Source: Nepenthes gracilis (lineage: Eukaryota > Streptophyta > Magnoliopsida > Caryophyllales > Nepenthaceae). From it: 64,000 nt of DNA. Within the stretch, counting starts at the first letter, position 1; each line of letters begins with the position of its first letter. Below, one piece after another: positions 46,301 through 58,397 of the stretch. The stretch is taken from NCBI GenBank assembly GCA_033239525.1, contig BSYO01000019.1, forward strand, positions 4,779,087 to 4,843,086, written 5' to 3'. The translations under genes were made by a program, and so were the position numbers. A model generated the notes under the pieces. That model searched no databases and was not told the DNA's origin. It saw nothing but the letters and a program-made list of their open reading frames with translations.

Positions 46301-49300
46301 ATTAAGCTTATATTCATTAAATTTAAGATATTTAAAACAATATTTATAATATATAAATTATAAAAAATTTACATTATATAAGTATCATCCTAAATTTACT
46401 AAAATAGATAAATATATGTTAAATTTTTAAAAAACAAAATAAATTTAAAAGAATAATAAATAAATAAATAAATAAAATGGGCCAGTCAGGTTAATTACCG
46501 AAGGAAGCAGTGTGGAAGGTGGTGATATTATCATGGCCCACACTCTTGCGACCTGTAATGACCGTTTTGCCCTTGCCGTCTCCTACAAACCACAGATTTG
46601 TCTTCTTCCGCCCCACCTTCAAATCGGCCTCTTGGTACCTAAAAAATAACAAATTTATTATCTTTTTTTTTTTAATTGTCTCGGCATTAAATTAAATATA
46701 TCAATATTTTCCTTTAAAAATTAAATTAAAATAAATTATATAAATCTATTAATATAAATAGTCAAATAAAAGTAATATTTTATTTAAGTATATTCAAGGA
46801 TTAAAAAAATCCTCAAACAAACAGTAATTTTAAAATATACAAAATAATTAATTATTTAATTAATTTTAATTTAATTTAATTTAATTTTAATTTTTAAAAA
46901 ATAATTAAATTTATAATTATTTATTTAATAATAAATCATCTAAATTAAAAGAAAAAAAAGAAAAGTATTTGAAAAGGACGGACCTTCCTGCCATGATGTG
47001 AATAATAAATCGCTTGTCACTTTTCTCCGGCGCCATTTTTATTGCCTCCTTTATGGTCGTCACCGTGCCGCCACCGTCCTTCGCCACCGTTACGTCCGCT
47101 TGGATCTCCGAAGACGGCGTCGCCAGCAGAATTCTCTCTCTCGTCGACATCCACTCGGGGTAACCGAAAGCGTCAGGATCGGGTATGGTTTCGGATCGGG
47201 AGCCTAACAGCCTCCTCCGACGGTTCTCTATAGGAATCCCGGCGAAGTCACTGTCGCCTCCGCTGCCGCCGCCGCTGCCATTGTTGTCTGCGTAAATCGA
47301 CAGACAGTTGCTCATCAGCTCAGAAAGATCTTTTAATGTTTGAGCCATTCGATCCTTCACGGGACCGCTCACGGCCTCAAATCCCTCCGTACAAGTGTCA
47401 TAATTAGTCATCGCCGCGCTCAGCCACGTCATCACGTCTTCCGTTGTCCCACCCTGCATGTTCACAATTATAATTATAATTATATTAATTTATAAAATAA
47501 TATTTATATTCTCTATTTATAATTATTTTATATAAAAAATAACCATATCTTAAATTAAATAATTATTTTTAATTTTTTACAAAATTAAAGTGATAATTTC
47601 GTATGATTTTTGTATATATATAATATATATAATAATTATTTATTAATTTAAAAGCATAAAAAATTAAATGGTTGGTGAAAAGTCGATTTCTTAAAATCTA
47701 GCTAACTAAAAGGTAATGCATTTATTTTTTGGTCCAATTTTCCAGCTAAAAAGAAATTATATACACAGTGATAAAAATATTTTATTATATTTATTGAGAC
47801 CTTGTATTTATTGTCCGAGAAAATCAATAATTTGATCGAGGCATTATTTACATACAATAGGCTTGGGTAGACCAAGGTTTTGGAGTTGGGGCAACTTCGA
47901 ATGGTTATTGCCAAAACCATTTTCAATCACTTGCAGCGATAGTTAATAGCGAATGACGGCAACACTCCTAAGTCAGAATGGGAACGGCGATCACAATTTT
48001 GTTGGGATCGGCTAGAACATGACTATTAGAAGAATGGACGAGGATTTGTGTTGAGCGTCGTATCAGGAGGACTTGTAGGCAGGACTTACAGGCGAGGACT
48101 TCTTGATCATGTCAGGCGGTTCTTGAGGGCAAGCCAGGAAGTCGTCTGAGACTCTGCGCAGCGCTATCAACTTGGTGGCCGTTTTTGAAGGTGGGTTAGT
48201 GGCGCTCCTCGATTGGATGTTGTTGCGGCTTTAGCTTCCCAAGGATGCGGCTGCCTTCGACACGGCAAGCATGCACTGTCATGGCGAGGCCCCAGGCGTA
48301 GGCACGGAGACCTACGCCCAATAGGATGGGCGGACACGCCACCCTTGTGTATATAAGCTTTTGCCCTTATTTATTTTTAGTGTGAGACAGTGGTGGGACA
48401 TTGTTTGAGTTCCTTGGCGCGAGTCGTTGTAAAGATAGAGTGAGATACACTTTGAGAGAGAAAAGTTATGCAGCTTGAGATTGTTTTTCTTTCGTTAAGT
48501 AGAGTAAAGCTACTTGTAAACAAAATCTCTTATAAATACATTCTTTTCGTGATTTTTCCTTGGTTTGAGAAGGGTTTTGGCGTTAAAATTTGTGTGTTCT
48601 CTTTTATTCTCTATTCTTTCTTTCCTTGCCGTCAGAGAACTTTTCTGTGTCTTTGTCGAGAACTCTTGTCAGCTCGGTCCGTCTCCTGTGAGTGCTTTCC
48701 GCGTTTTTGCGCCAACAAGTGGTATCAGAGATTTTGGTTCTTTGTCTTGTTCTTTGTTGCGATGGATGCAGAGCAAAATGCCTTGCTTAAATGGGTCCAA
48801 CTTCTGTGGTTGGCAAAAGCAAGATGTCGACTTCTTGTATGTGAAGTCCATGCACAATCAGTTTTGCCTGAGAAGTTTCTGGGAAAAACGGACGAGGCAT
48901 GGGCGCTGGAACACAAGCAAGTGTGCGGTCTTATAAGGCGATTCGTTGATGATAACGTGCACAACCACGTTCGAGAAAGCGAATGCCAAGGCGCTTTGGG
49001 AAAAGGCGAGAAGCTTTCGCCTCGGCGTCGAGGAATAACAAAATTTATCACTTGATGAGCTAGTGCATAAGGGCGGATCATGATTGAACCACCCGAATGA
49101 ATTTCCTACATGTGTGGACCGGGCCAGTGGGCATGGGTATTAAGTTCGAGGATGAGGTGCTCGGACTCGGCTCCTAGCAACCCTCCCGGACTCTTGGGAG
49201 ACCATGAGGGTCACCATTGCCAATCTGACTCCAAACAGCGTGGTGAGTTTAGAGATGGTCAAAGGAGGCTGTCTTGAACGAGGAGGTGCGACGGCGTTCT

Positions 49301-52300
49301 CGGGGAGCACGACCTCTATGTCCGAGGTCCTTGTCCCGAGTCGGGGAAGAGGTCGGGGGCGTGGCCCAAAGTCGAAGACAAAGGGCGGAGTAAGTGGCGT
49401 TCTCGGTACCGGGGATATGGAGTGCCATCATTGTGGCAAGAAGGGCCACATCAAGAAATTTTGTTACAAATGGAGCGTGACCATTTGGAGGAAATAGGGG
49501 CACAAAGAGACGCGGCGAGGAAGAGTCCTCGGTCTCTGTCGTCACGGGAGGTGACCTCTTCTTGGCTTGCGAATCAAGACTCAACAAGCGTGGGCGAGCA
49601 AGCCTCGGCCGGGTGGTGGATTGGTGCGTCTATCCACGTCACTCCCAGGAGAGAGCTGTTCTCCTTACACTCCCGGGAGTATGAAGATGGGCAACTTGGA
49701 GAGCGTCAAGATTGTTGGACGAGGAGACATTTCCTTGTTAACCAACCTTTGGTGCCGGCTGATTTTGAGAGCGTCCGAACACGTTCGATATTCGCATGAA
49801 TATTCTTTGTGGGACGGCTCGGACGATGAAGGCTACTTTGCGGCGTCTTTTGTGGCAGTTTCAAGGGCTCGATGGTGGTTGCCCGAGGAGTAAATCGAGG
49901 CCTTTACGATGAACGCCGGGCGAGGGTAGCGAGGTGAATGCTACGAGGGGAGTGTGGAGTCCTCGGGCTGTGGCATAAGAGACTCGGACATATGAGCGTG
50001 CGTGGCATGAGTCCGGCGAAAAGGGTCTCATTCCGAGAGATGGATGGAGAAATGCGAGGACTTGCCCTCACTGCATGACGGGAAGCAAAGAAGGGTCTCT
50101 TTTTCGGGAGACGCATCTTCAAGAAGTCGAGATCTTGGAACTCGTCCAATACGTGTGTGGGCCTCTGGGGAGAAGTCATTTGGAGGTGCACAATACTTTG
50201 TGACCTTCATTGACGATTGTTCTAGGAAAATTTGTGGGTGTTCCCGTTGAAGACCAATGACCGGGTTGCGGGAACCTTTGCGATTCCATGCGCTCGTTGA
50301 GCGAGAGGCAGGAAGAGGTTGAAGGCCGTACGGAACAACGGCGGAGAGTTCATTGGAGCGTTTGATGCCTATTGCAAAACACTTGGCATCAAACATCGAA
50401 GACTCCACCCAAGACGCATGCACAACTAAATGGCGTGGCCGGGAGGATGAATCGCATCTTTGATGGAAAGGGTCAGTGCATGTTGTCGAGGCCGGGCTTA
50501 GGGATCTTTTTGGGCCGAGGCCTTGAAGATGGCCGCCCATGTGATCAACCGGTCGCCTTGTAAGCCTCGGATGGGAAGTTCGAGGCGGATTTGGGCCCGG
50601 GGAAACAGCTTATAACCGTCTCGGGACTTTTGGCCGTAGAGCCTTTGTTCATGTCCCGAGAGATGAGATCCAAGCTTGAGCCAAAAACCATGCAATGCGT
50701 CTTTCTGGGCTATGGTGAGGATGAGTTTGGGTTGGATTGTATGACCCCAAAGGAGAAGAAGGCTGGTGCGGTCCCGAGACGTGGTTTTCGTTGAGGATGA
50801 GACCATAGAGGACTTTGGGAAAGAGTTAAAGTCTCCACCCAATACTTCCCGGGCGGACAAGAGTGATGTCCAGGCACAGGCGTCTTGCGTCCGAGGCTAG
50901 CGGACAAGAGTTGTTGCTAGCCGGGATCGGGCGATTCCGGCGCCTCGAGGATCGGAGTTGAAGATTTGGTGCCTCAAATGGATGAGGAGGCACTTGTGAG
51001 GCGATCGTCCGGGCCGAGACGTCCGTCCGTCCGCCTTCCGGCCAAGTGAGTATGTCCTCCTCGGCGATCTTTGGAGAACCGAGAGGATTTTAGCGAGGCT
51101 ATGAGGAGCTCCGAGGAAGGATAAATGGTTTGAGGCCATGAAAGAGGAAATGGCCTCACTTCATAGAAACCATACATTTGAGCTAGCTTTGCCTAAGGGG
51201 GAAGAAAGCCTCGAAGAACAAATGGGTCTTCCCGGAAAGCTGACCGAGGACCGGCGCCCCAAGACACAAGGCATGACTTGTGGTCGAGGATTTGGTCAAC
51301 GAAAGGGTGTTGACTTTGATGAGATTTTTGCGCCGTTGTAAAGATATCCACGGAGTCCGTGTAGTGCTCAATTTGGGCGGACGGCGTTGGACACGGGAGA
51401 TTGAGCAACCGGATGTCGGATAGCTTTTCTCCATGGAGATCAGAGGAAGAGATCACATGGAGCAACCAGACAGTTTTGAAGTTAAAGGAAAGGAGGGAGG
51501 TGGTTTGTCGTTTGAAGAAGAGCTTGTATGGTGAAAAGCAAGCTCAGAGGCAGTGGTATCGAAAGTTTGAGTCTGTTATGATTAAACAAGGGTACCATAA
51601 GACTCTTCGGATCAACGTGTCTTTGTCATGCGAAGTTCTCGGAGAACGACTTTATCATCCTTCTCCTTTATGTGGATGGCATCTTTGGTGGTCGGACGAG
51701 AATAGTGCTCGGATCAAGGAGGCGAAGAAAGCGGCTTCAGACGATCTTTCGCCGCGAAAGACCTCGGGCCGCGAAAGCAGTTCCTGGGATGAAATTCTCG
51801 CGGCCGAGGGAGATGACTTTAGTTTGTCAGAAGGCTACATTGAAAAGGTCTCGAGATTGACATGGAAGGGTCCAAGCCAGCCTGCACACCATTGCCAACC
51901 ATTTTATAATTTGAGTAAACAGCGGTGTCCGTCCTCGGACATTGAGAAGCGCGTATGAGTAAGGTTCTTTACTCCTCGGCCGTTGGACCCCTAATGTACG
52001 CGGCCGGACATTGCTCATGCGGTTGGCCTTGTGAGCAGATTCCTCTCAAACCTAGGTATGGAGCATTGGTCAGCGGTGAAATGAATTTTCGAGGGCAGGA
52101 CCTCCAAGACGGGTTGCGATTTGGGGATGAAAAGCCTCGATTGATTGCGTACACAGACGCCTTGAGATAAGGGACGTTGATTCTCGGAAATCAATGTCTG
52201 GATATAGTGAAATTTGCGGGAGGCGGTCTCTGGCATCCAAGTTCGAGTGCGTCGCTCTCTCACGACAAGCGGAGTTTATTGCGGTGGCCAGAGGCTGTAA

Positions 52301-55300
52301 AGAGATGCTTTGGATGAAGGTTTGTCCAAGAAGTGGGTCTAAGGCATGAGACGTACGCGGTCCTTTGTGATAGTCAAAGTGCCATTCACTTGTGTAAAAA
52401 CTCCTCATTCCATTCTCGGTCAAAACATATTGACGTGCGATATCATTGGGTGTGAGATGTTTTTGATGATGGGTAGCTATCAATTGGGAAGGTCCATTCT
52501 GAAGAAAATGGGTTAGATATGTTGACCAAGATTTTGCCAAAGGGGAAGCTTGAAGCTTGTTGTGACATTGCCGTCGACTAACTTCACTCGGTCGTGAGGA
52601 AGTTTGTTGGGATCACTCGAGTGGCGTGATGGCGGACTCCATTAGAAGAATGGACGAGGACTTGTGTTGAAGCGTCATGTCCGATAGGACTTGTAGACGA
52701 GGACTTCTTCAGGCGTCATGTCCGAGCGGTTGTTGAGGACGAGGACGAGAAGCCTAGAGTCGTAGGCGCAGACTCTATCAACGTAGGCTTTGGTGGCCGT
52801 TTTTTAAGGTGGGGTTGGTCACCCACTTCGATTGGATGTTGTGTTTGCAACTTCCGAGGAGCAGGCACCTCCGACCGGCAAGCATGCGCTGTCATGGCGA
52901 GCCCTAGGGCATAGGCACGGAGACCCTACGCTTGATAGGGTGGGGCGGACACGCCACCCTTGTGTATATAAGAAGCTTGTTGCCCTTGTTTTTGTTTAGA
53001 GTGAGACGGTGGTCGGGGACATTGTTTGAGTTCTTGAGCCTTGAGAGAGTTGTGGCCACTTCGTTGTAAAGATAGAGTGAGATACACTTTGAGAGAGGAA
53101 AGTTGCACTTGAGATTGTTTTGTTTTTCGTTAGAGCTAGCAGAGCCAACACTTGTAAACAAATCTCTTATAGTACATTCCTTCGTGGTTTTTCCCTTGGT
53201 TTGAGAAGGGTTTTCCACATTAAAATTTGTGTGTTCTCTTTTATTCTCTATTATTTCTTTCCTTGCCGTCCGAGAGCTTTTCTCTGTGTGCTGTCCGAGA
53301 ACTCTTGTCCGCTCGGTCACCGTACTCCTGTCCGAGTGCTTTCCGCGTTTTGCGCCAACAAATTTCAGTCTCAAATCATCCTTACCATTTTTGGACTTCT
53401 CTATTTATAACCTATGACATTAGCCCATCAATTAAATGAGAGGAAATAGAATTACTTAGTAGATGAAAGGTGAATCGGTTGGGTGACGATGTCGGTTCGA
53501 GGAAGAGAAAGATGAAGGGCGAGGAAGAAAAATGTCTGATGATAGTGAAAGGAGAAGATGAGGATGAGAGACGAGAGAGAAAGAGACAGAATCACAGATA
53601 TTTTTTTTTTAAAATAAAAGGATTAATAGCAGTTGTTAAATTAGATCCAACGGTTACTATATAAAGTTATACGTGCTGGAACGCCAGAGGGTGTCATAGT
53701 GCCCCTCATTTGAAGGTTTTGAACCCGACTATCTAGACTAAGCGGCTCAATTGCTATAAGAAACTGAAATTGTTAGATATCAAACTAGAGCAAATAGATA
53801 AGTTAATATTTTGCCAACAAATAAAGACCATTAAACGCTTGCTTGACCAATACGTAGGTTGTCTAACATGCATGAGAAAAAATGGGTAAAAAGAGATAAC
53901 AAAATAGAAACCGATGAGATTGCTCAAGCAATACTAAAGCGATTATGAAAATGGTACGCTTGCCTTATTACAGCTCACGTTTTAAGAGTAAGTAACTAAT
54001 AATGTAACGTTTCCGACGCATTCGCATGAAGATATTGTCCGCTTGGGGTGAGGGCTTCACAAGGGCGGCCATCACGTAGTCCGATTTTATTCCCGCAGAT
54101 GGAGTCCACCGCCCCCAAAACGCGTTCTCAAGGGAGAGGTATCCACCCCTTTATAATAAAGCGCGTTTCGTTTCTCCATCCGATGTGAGACTCTCTGATC
54201 CACCCAGAAGATCGGATCCCGGTTCGATACCATCCGTAACGTCTCCGGCGCATCCCGCATGAGGATATTGTCCGCTTTAAGTGGGGGAGCTTCATGGCGT
54301 CCCAGAGCAGCCCCCAACGTGTCGCCGAGGGAGAGGTATCCGCGCCCTTATAATAAGCGTCTTCGTTCTCTCTCCATCCGATGTAGGACTCTACGGTAAT
54401 TTGTAACTTTTAAAGCGCACCCGCATGTAGATATTGTCCGCTTTGACCTAGGAAAACTTTGCGGCGTCTCCAACCTACAGGCCGAGGCTTGGGAGAACTT
54501 CACGGCGTCCCAAGCCAAACATAGGCCTCAAGGTTTTCTCCTGGCGAATCCCCCACGGGCTCCCAGGACGCGTCTGAGGGAAGGTGTCACGCCCCTTATA
54601 AGGCGACGTTCCTCTCCCCAATCCAATGTGGGACACTACAAATAACCCTCTTATTCAGTTTAAGTATGTTACGAGCATAAGTCCATGATGAGAGCACAAT
54701 CCTAAAATACCAATCTGATAGGAGAAAGAGCCCCTTAAGTTTATAAGCCAACCCCTATGGAGGAAACTCTCTGTTATAAAACTCATAACACTATGTATTG
54801 ATTTAGATATCGAATGAGTTTTTTGATAAATAACACTTACATTCCTTTAATTTGTTATTTGTAATTCGCACAACTAAGTAAAAATATTGAAGTCAAATAT
54901 CTGATCATTAAATATGTAAAATTTGCATAAAATGTGTGTTTTATGATTTATTATGTATGTAAAATTGATCATATTTTAACTATTTTTATTAAAAGAATAA
55001 TAATATGAATATTTTAAATTTATATAACAAAAAATCTATCTTTTGTGAGGAAATTTAATACTAAGATTTCAAGAATTGTTAGAATATAAATCCAAATAAA
55101 AATTTATATTTTATGATAATGAGTCATGCAGCTTTTAATGGTTACTTCCACCACCCACATAACAGGTGGCTACCACAGCCGCAACCACCACCACCACCAC
55201 CCAGATGGTGGTGGTTACCTTAGCCACACTATATCATTCTATATGATTTTTTCAGCCTATAAATTTCAGAACAGGTTTTAAAATTTTTTCTACTTAAGTT

Positions 55301-56355
55301 ATAAAAACTAAAAATTCATAATTGATAATCACATTAAAATTAAGAGTTTTTATTATTTTTTTTAAAAAAATACGATCTTAGAATATTTTCATAATTTTAT
55401 GATTATGTTTATATCTTATTTATTATTTAAAATGAGATCCCATTTTAAACATACATTATATAATTTGTCGCCATGCTTCATTCCATTCCATGTGTGACAG
55501 TCCCCAGCGTGGGGACAGATTAGAAATTAATGTAATAACCCATGCTGTATTAATGGGAAATAATTAAAACCCAAAAAAAATCTTTTTTTTTTTTGGGGTT
55601 ATTTTTTCTTAATAAACTATACAAATATTTTAAAAATAAATTTTTTTGTAATTTAAATAAATAAATAAATAATCATATTATCAATAATAATAATAATAAT
55701 ATCTAAATTTTATCTCCCATCATCGCCTAAACCAATTACACGCCTCATATGATAAATTTAATAACTTTAATTTATAATTACCCACCTGATTGTTTCCACC
55801 GCCACCCGCACTCTGCTCAGCCACCGACGCCGACCAGACGGAGAAGAGAGAGCGTGTGAGGAGGTCAACCGAGTCATCCAACAGCTCGAGGCAATCGTCA
55901 AACGCCGACCGTCCGAGCGGGCCCATATTGAAATCGATCATCTCCGTCGCCAGATCCAACGCCTCTCCGAACTTCTGCCGCGTTATGTTGACGGAGATGT
56001 GAACCAGTTGTCTCTCATCGGCGCTGAGCGCACCAGGGTACCCGACCAGCGAGTTGACACATAGGCTCGGGTACCGAGTTCGCCCACAGACCCGGGTGAT
56101 TGCCTTCGTCGGCCTAACTGCTCCGTCGCCGGCGGAACTGCCCCCTCTGGACTTCACCACCGCCACTGTTCCCACCGCCGCTGCTAGAAGAAGCAAGACT
56201 ACGGCGAGCGCGGTTAACCGATGCAGGAGGTTCCGGGTTCGGATTCGGGAATCTGGGTTGGGTTCTGAAGTGGAGGGCTTGAGTCTGCCATAATTGAGTG
56301 CATTATGAGAAGGAGAGAGAGAGGGGAAAGGAGGAGGAAGAGGAGAAGAAGGCAT
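43363..56355 (-). CDS. PME: Pectinesterase with N-terminal inhibitor domain (type I PME), 4 exons, about 624 aa
   Basis: Exons on the - strand: 56355-55786, 47453-46984, 46638-46499 and 44057-43363. Phases join cleanly. It removes methyl groups from cell-wall pectin. Order: membrane anchor or signal (VVLLLLAAAVG, about residues 35-55), inhibitor domain with the paired cysteines (VCGRTRYPSLC, DDCLELLDD, YDTCTEGF), processing site RRRRLL, then the catalytic domain from DVTVAKDGGGTVTTI. Active-site blocks are intact: QAVALR, GYQDTLY, YGTVDFIFGNA, LGRPW. The C-terminus FTVGQFIGSSW..GVAFQDGL is standard. The upstream ATG at 56427 overlaps a TATA box, so the start at 56355 is preferred. Intron 1 is 8.3 kb and holds two transposons. 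The exon 2 donor is AG|GTCCGT, weak. Confidence 0.95.
44058..46498 (-). other. Pectinesterase intron 3, AT-rich
   Basis: 2.4 kb without a coding frame. It includes a TA microsatellite at about 45175-45195. Splice sites on the - strand are TTCG|GTAATT at 46499/46498 and GCCACAG|CGGCC at 44058/44057. No transposon was recognised. Confidence 0.75.
47454..47999 (-). other. Pectinesterase intron 1, segment between exon 2 and the copia element
   Basis: AT-rich near exon 2, more balanced at 47860-47999. The acceptor is CATGCAG|GGTGGG at 47454/47453. It ends with the AATTT that was duplicated by the copia insertion. Confidence 0.6.
48000..48717 (+). mobile_element. 5' LTR of the copia element (718 bp)
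   Basis: It starts TGTTGGGATC and ends GCGCCAACA. A TATA signal GTGTATATAAGC at about 48347 is followed by the R/U5 leader. It aligns with 52605-53360 with many small indels. Confidence 0.93.
48760..52565 (+). pseudogene. Copia gag-pol remnant, multiply frameshifted
   Basis: In three shifting frames the following can be read. Gag start LNGSNFCGWQKQDVDFLYVK (about 48787). CCHC knuckle CHHCGKKGHIKKFC (49423-49464). Pre-integrase LWHKRLGHMSVRGM (about 49965). Integrase core with FVTFIDDCSRK (about 50200). RT start EEMASLHRNHTFEL (51144), GFGQRKGVDFDEIFAPL (51290), CRLKKSLYGEKQAQRQWYRK (51509). RT catalytic box YVDG at 51669-51680, where copia has YVDD. RNase H with DSRKSMSGY (52180) and SKHIDVRYHW (52420). 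The end MLTKILPKGKLE is at 52518. Not functional. Confidence 0.92.
52605..53360 (+). mobile_element. 3' LTR of the copia element (756 bp)
   Basis: TGTTGGGATC to GCGCCAACA, followed by AATTT. TATA signal GTGTATATAAGAAG at about 52963. It is longer than the 5' LTR through several small insertions. Confidence 0.93.
53361..54002. other. Pectinesterase intron 1, between copia and TRIM elements
   Basis: Mixed composition. A purine-rich stretch (53500-53590) encodes only a low-complexity frame. No feature was recognised. It ends with AATAA, the TRIM target duplication. Confidence 0.5.
54003..54640 (+). mobile_element. TRIM-like element with three LTR-like units and target duplication
   Basis: Three related units, at 54003-about 54196, 54235-about 54396 and 54402-54640, each start (T/C)GTAAC. 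Each has GATATTGTCCGCTT, GGGAGAGGT or GGGAAGGTG, CTTATAA and GATGTGAGACTCT-type endings. This is a widespread plant miniature LTR element type with the GATATTGTCCGC word. AATAA flanks the whole block (53998-54002 and 54641-54645). The short piece between units 1 and 2 (GATCGGATCCCGGTTCGATA) may be internal sequence. LTR-internal-LTR-LTR arrangement. No coding capacity. Confidence 0.85.
54641..55785. other. Pectinesterase intron 1, exon 1-proximal part
   Basis: AT-rich. It contains a CCA/TGG inverted repeat at 55167-55228. The 5' splice site (- strand) is AATCAG|GTGGGT at 55786/55785. No other feature. Confidence 0.6.
55167..55228. repeat. Inverted repeat with (CCA)n and (TGG)n arms
   Basis: GTGGCTA and TAGCCAC bracket a 62-bp block whose inner arms are AACCACCACCA and TGGTGGTGGTT. 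It could fold into a hairpin in RNA or DNA. Confidence 0.8.
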
Positions 56356-56410
56356 AGCCGCCGAAGGGAGAAAAGAGAGAGAGAGAGAGAGAGAGAGAGC
56401 GCGATGGGTG

Positions 56411-56416
56411 TTTATA
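56411..56416 (-). promoter_or_regulatory. TATA box of the pectinesterase gene
   Basis: On the - strand CATTATAAACACC, followed by a CT microsatellite (56365-56400) that is probably leader. It lies about 55 bp upstream of the chosen start codon at 56355. Confidence 0.65.
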
Positions 56417-56427
56417 ATGGACGGCAA

Positions 56428-57000
56428 GGGGGCTGAGACGCCATCACTCCGACACGCCGACAGTTGGAGGAAGTGTTTAATATATTAAAATAATATATTT
56501 AATTTTTATTTTTTAAAATTAAAATATTTAAATAATAAAAATAACAATAAATATATTATTTTATATTATTTAATATTTTTTTGATATTATTTTTTATCTA
56601 TTAAATTTTAATTCAACAAATAAAAATAAATAAAAAATATTAGGATGTCCAAACACGTTATCGCCTCCTTTATCGGTTTATAATGAAGTCAATTAATGTG
56701 AATTTAAAATTAGAGTAATAATTTAGATTAAATTATAATAAATAAATAGCTTAGATTATAAATAATAAGATAATTTAAATTTTTAATTTTTATAGTTTAA
56801 TCTAAATTATAAGATATTAATGTGTCCCTAAATTTTAATTATTGTATATATTAAGGAGACACTTGATTTTTCACGGTGAGTCAAATTAAAATAGATCCAG
56901 TCTCTATCTCCAATAACTTAACCCTGGGCAACACAACGAATAAATAAAATATTAAAGGATTGATGGGACTCCTTTCTTAGTTTATTTTCCGACATTTAAG
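56428..57000. other. Pectinesterase upstream region
   Basis: AT-rich promoter-side DNA with no recognisable gene or repeat; no regulatory motif beyond the TATA box could be supported. Confidence 0.5.
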
Positions 57001-57725
57001 TTAAAATTTTTCTAAGAGAAAAGAAAGATGGATGATCCAAGGTGTCATGATACAGGGATGAAAGGAAATGAGAGTGATAGTGGAGGCCTTGGATTTGCCG
57101 ATTACGCTTGATGGGGGAGTGGCTTATGAGTGATGACAGAAGGCTTGGCTCTGATAGTTACGCTCAATCGGGAGTGACTTTTTAAAGAGAGAGAAATGGC
57201 TATTTGTTTCGTCTAGGCAATCGAGAATATGGATTATTCATTCGGGTAAGTGGTGGCCGAAATTGTCTTCTTCCCCTTTATCGGTAGTGATGAAGAGTAT
57301 TTGTAATGCTAGTGTTGATATAGCTTTGGCGCCAAGATTAGTAACAACTATCCCACTAGAATTCATCGGATTGTCCCTACGACCATGGAAGTCGTCAATG
57401 TCAGTTGTCGTTTTGGGATGATTGTACGACAATTGATGGTTCTCACCGAACATCTGCCAGACTGTTCTACCGGTAGTTGCAAATGCCACTTGCATGTGCA
57501 TGCTGCTACATCAAAACTGTCGATCACTAGGTTGGAGGGCTCCCTGTACCGCGGTTGGTCGATCCACCTAGACTATCTACGGGGCGTACTTGACGCTTGT
57601 TTTTATTTACTCATCACGAGATGAACCGCGATTGGGCTGGTCGTGGTGCCTCACTGGGCCTCAATTTCTCTAGCAGGCTGATGGATGGGCCTAGTGTCGA
57701 GTCGGCCCGTAGTGTTACAGGACCG
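57001..57725. other. GC-richer block, probable LTR fragment, unclassified
   Basis: Composition differs sharply from the flanks. The right edge read on the - strand begins TGTAACACTACGGGCC, which could be an LTR start. No second boundary, target duplication or domain was found. Two similar phrases (GATTACGCTTGATGGGGGAGTG and GTTACGCTCAATCGGGAGTG) near 57100-57180 form a short direct repeat. Confidence 0.35.
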
Positions 57726-58397
57726 ATCAGATGTATTTTAAAATTTAATTTTAGATTCATCTTAACTGCTTCATTTTGTAAATGCTCTTATTATTAATTT
57801 AAGTGATAAAAAATAAAAAACTATTAAAATATAAAATAAATATATTTTTATTTATTTGATCAATAAATGTAAAATAATAAGGAAGCTTACTTACACGAGA
57901 AGGAAGGGTGAGGGAGACTAGCAATGGCAGAAAATATACTTCACAAATAAAACAGGAAAAAAAATAATTAAATAGAGATTTTTATTAGATTTTCTTCTTT
58001 TAATATGATTTTAAATTAAAATTGCATAAAATTTTAATATATAAATAGGATTTTGAAGAACTTTTGGTTATAATAAAATTCAAAGGAAATAAATTAATAA
58101 AAACCTAAAATAAAAATAAAAATATTTTCTTTTCTTTTATTTACATATTAAAAAAATATTCAAAAAATAATATAATTTTTTATATTTGATCCATGATTTT
58201 GTATTATTTCTAAGGAGACTTATTATTGTATGTAGCTAATTTGAAATATATATTATTATGATATATAACAATTATCTATGCTTTAAAAAGTAAACATATA
58301 ATTAACATAATAATAAATATTATCTATAGATTCAGATATACACCTATGTATGTCAAAAAATTTTAAAATAAATATAAATATTATCTTGTTTTAACTT
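57726..58397. other. AT-rich intergenic DNA
   Basis: No gene, RNA or repeat recognised. Confidence 0.55.

Larger units (their letters stand above)
48000..53360 (+). mobile_element. Degenerate Ty1/copia retrotransposon in pectinesterase intron 1 (5361 bp)
   Basis: LTRs lie at 48000-48717 and 52605-53360 (TGTTGGGATC to GCGCCAACA). The perfect 5-bp duplication AATTT is at 47995-47999 and 53361-53365. The primer site TGGTATCAGAGA (48720) is complementary to initiator tRNA-Met except its last base. The internal order gag, integrase, reverse transcriptase, RNase H is the copia order. It is GC-rich against an AT-rich host. It lies antisense to the pectinesterase gene. Many frameshifts and the indel-rich LTR difference show it is dead. 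Confidence 0.95.

Noticed and set aside
54221..54235. GGTTCGATACC, like a tRNA T-arm
   Set aside because: No matching acceptor stem, D-arm or anticodon arm nearby; it sits between TRIM units.
56356..56427. Upstream in-frame ATG for pectinesterase at 56427
   Set aside because: It overlaps a TATA box and is followed by a CT microsatellite leader; the next ATG at 56355 gives a normal N-terminus.
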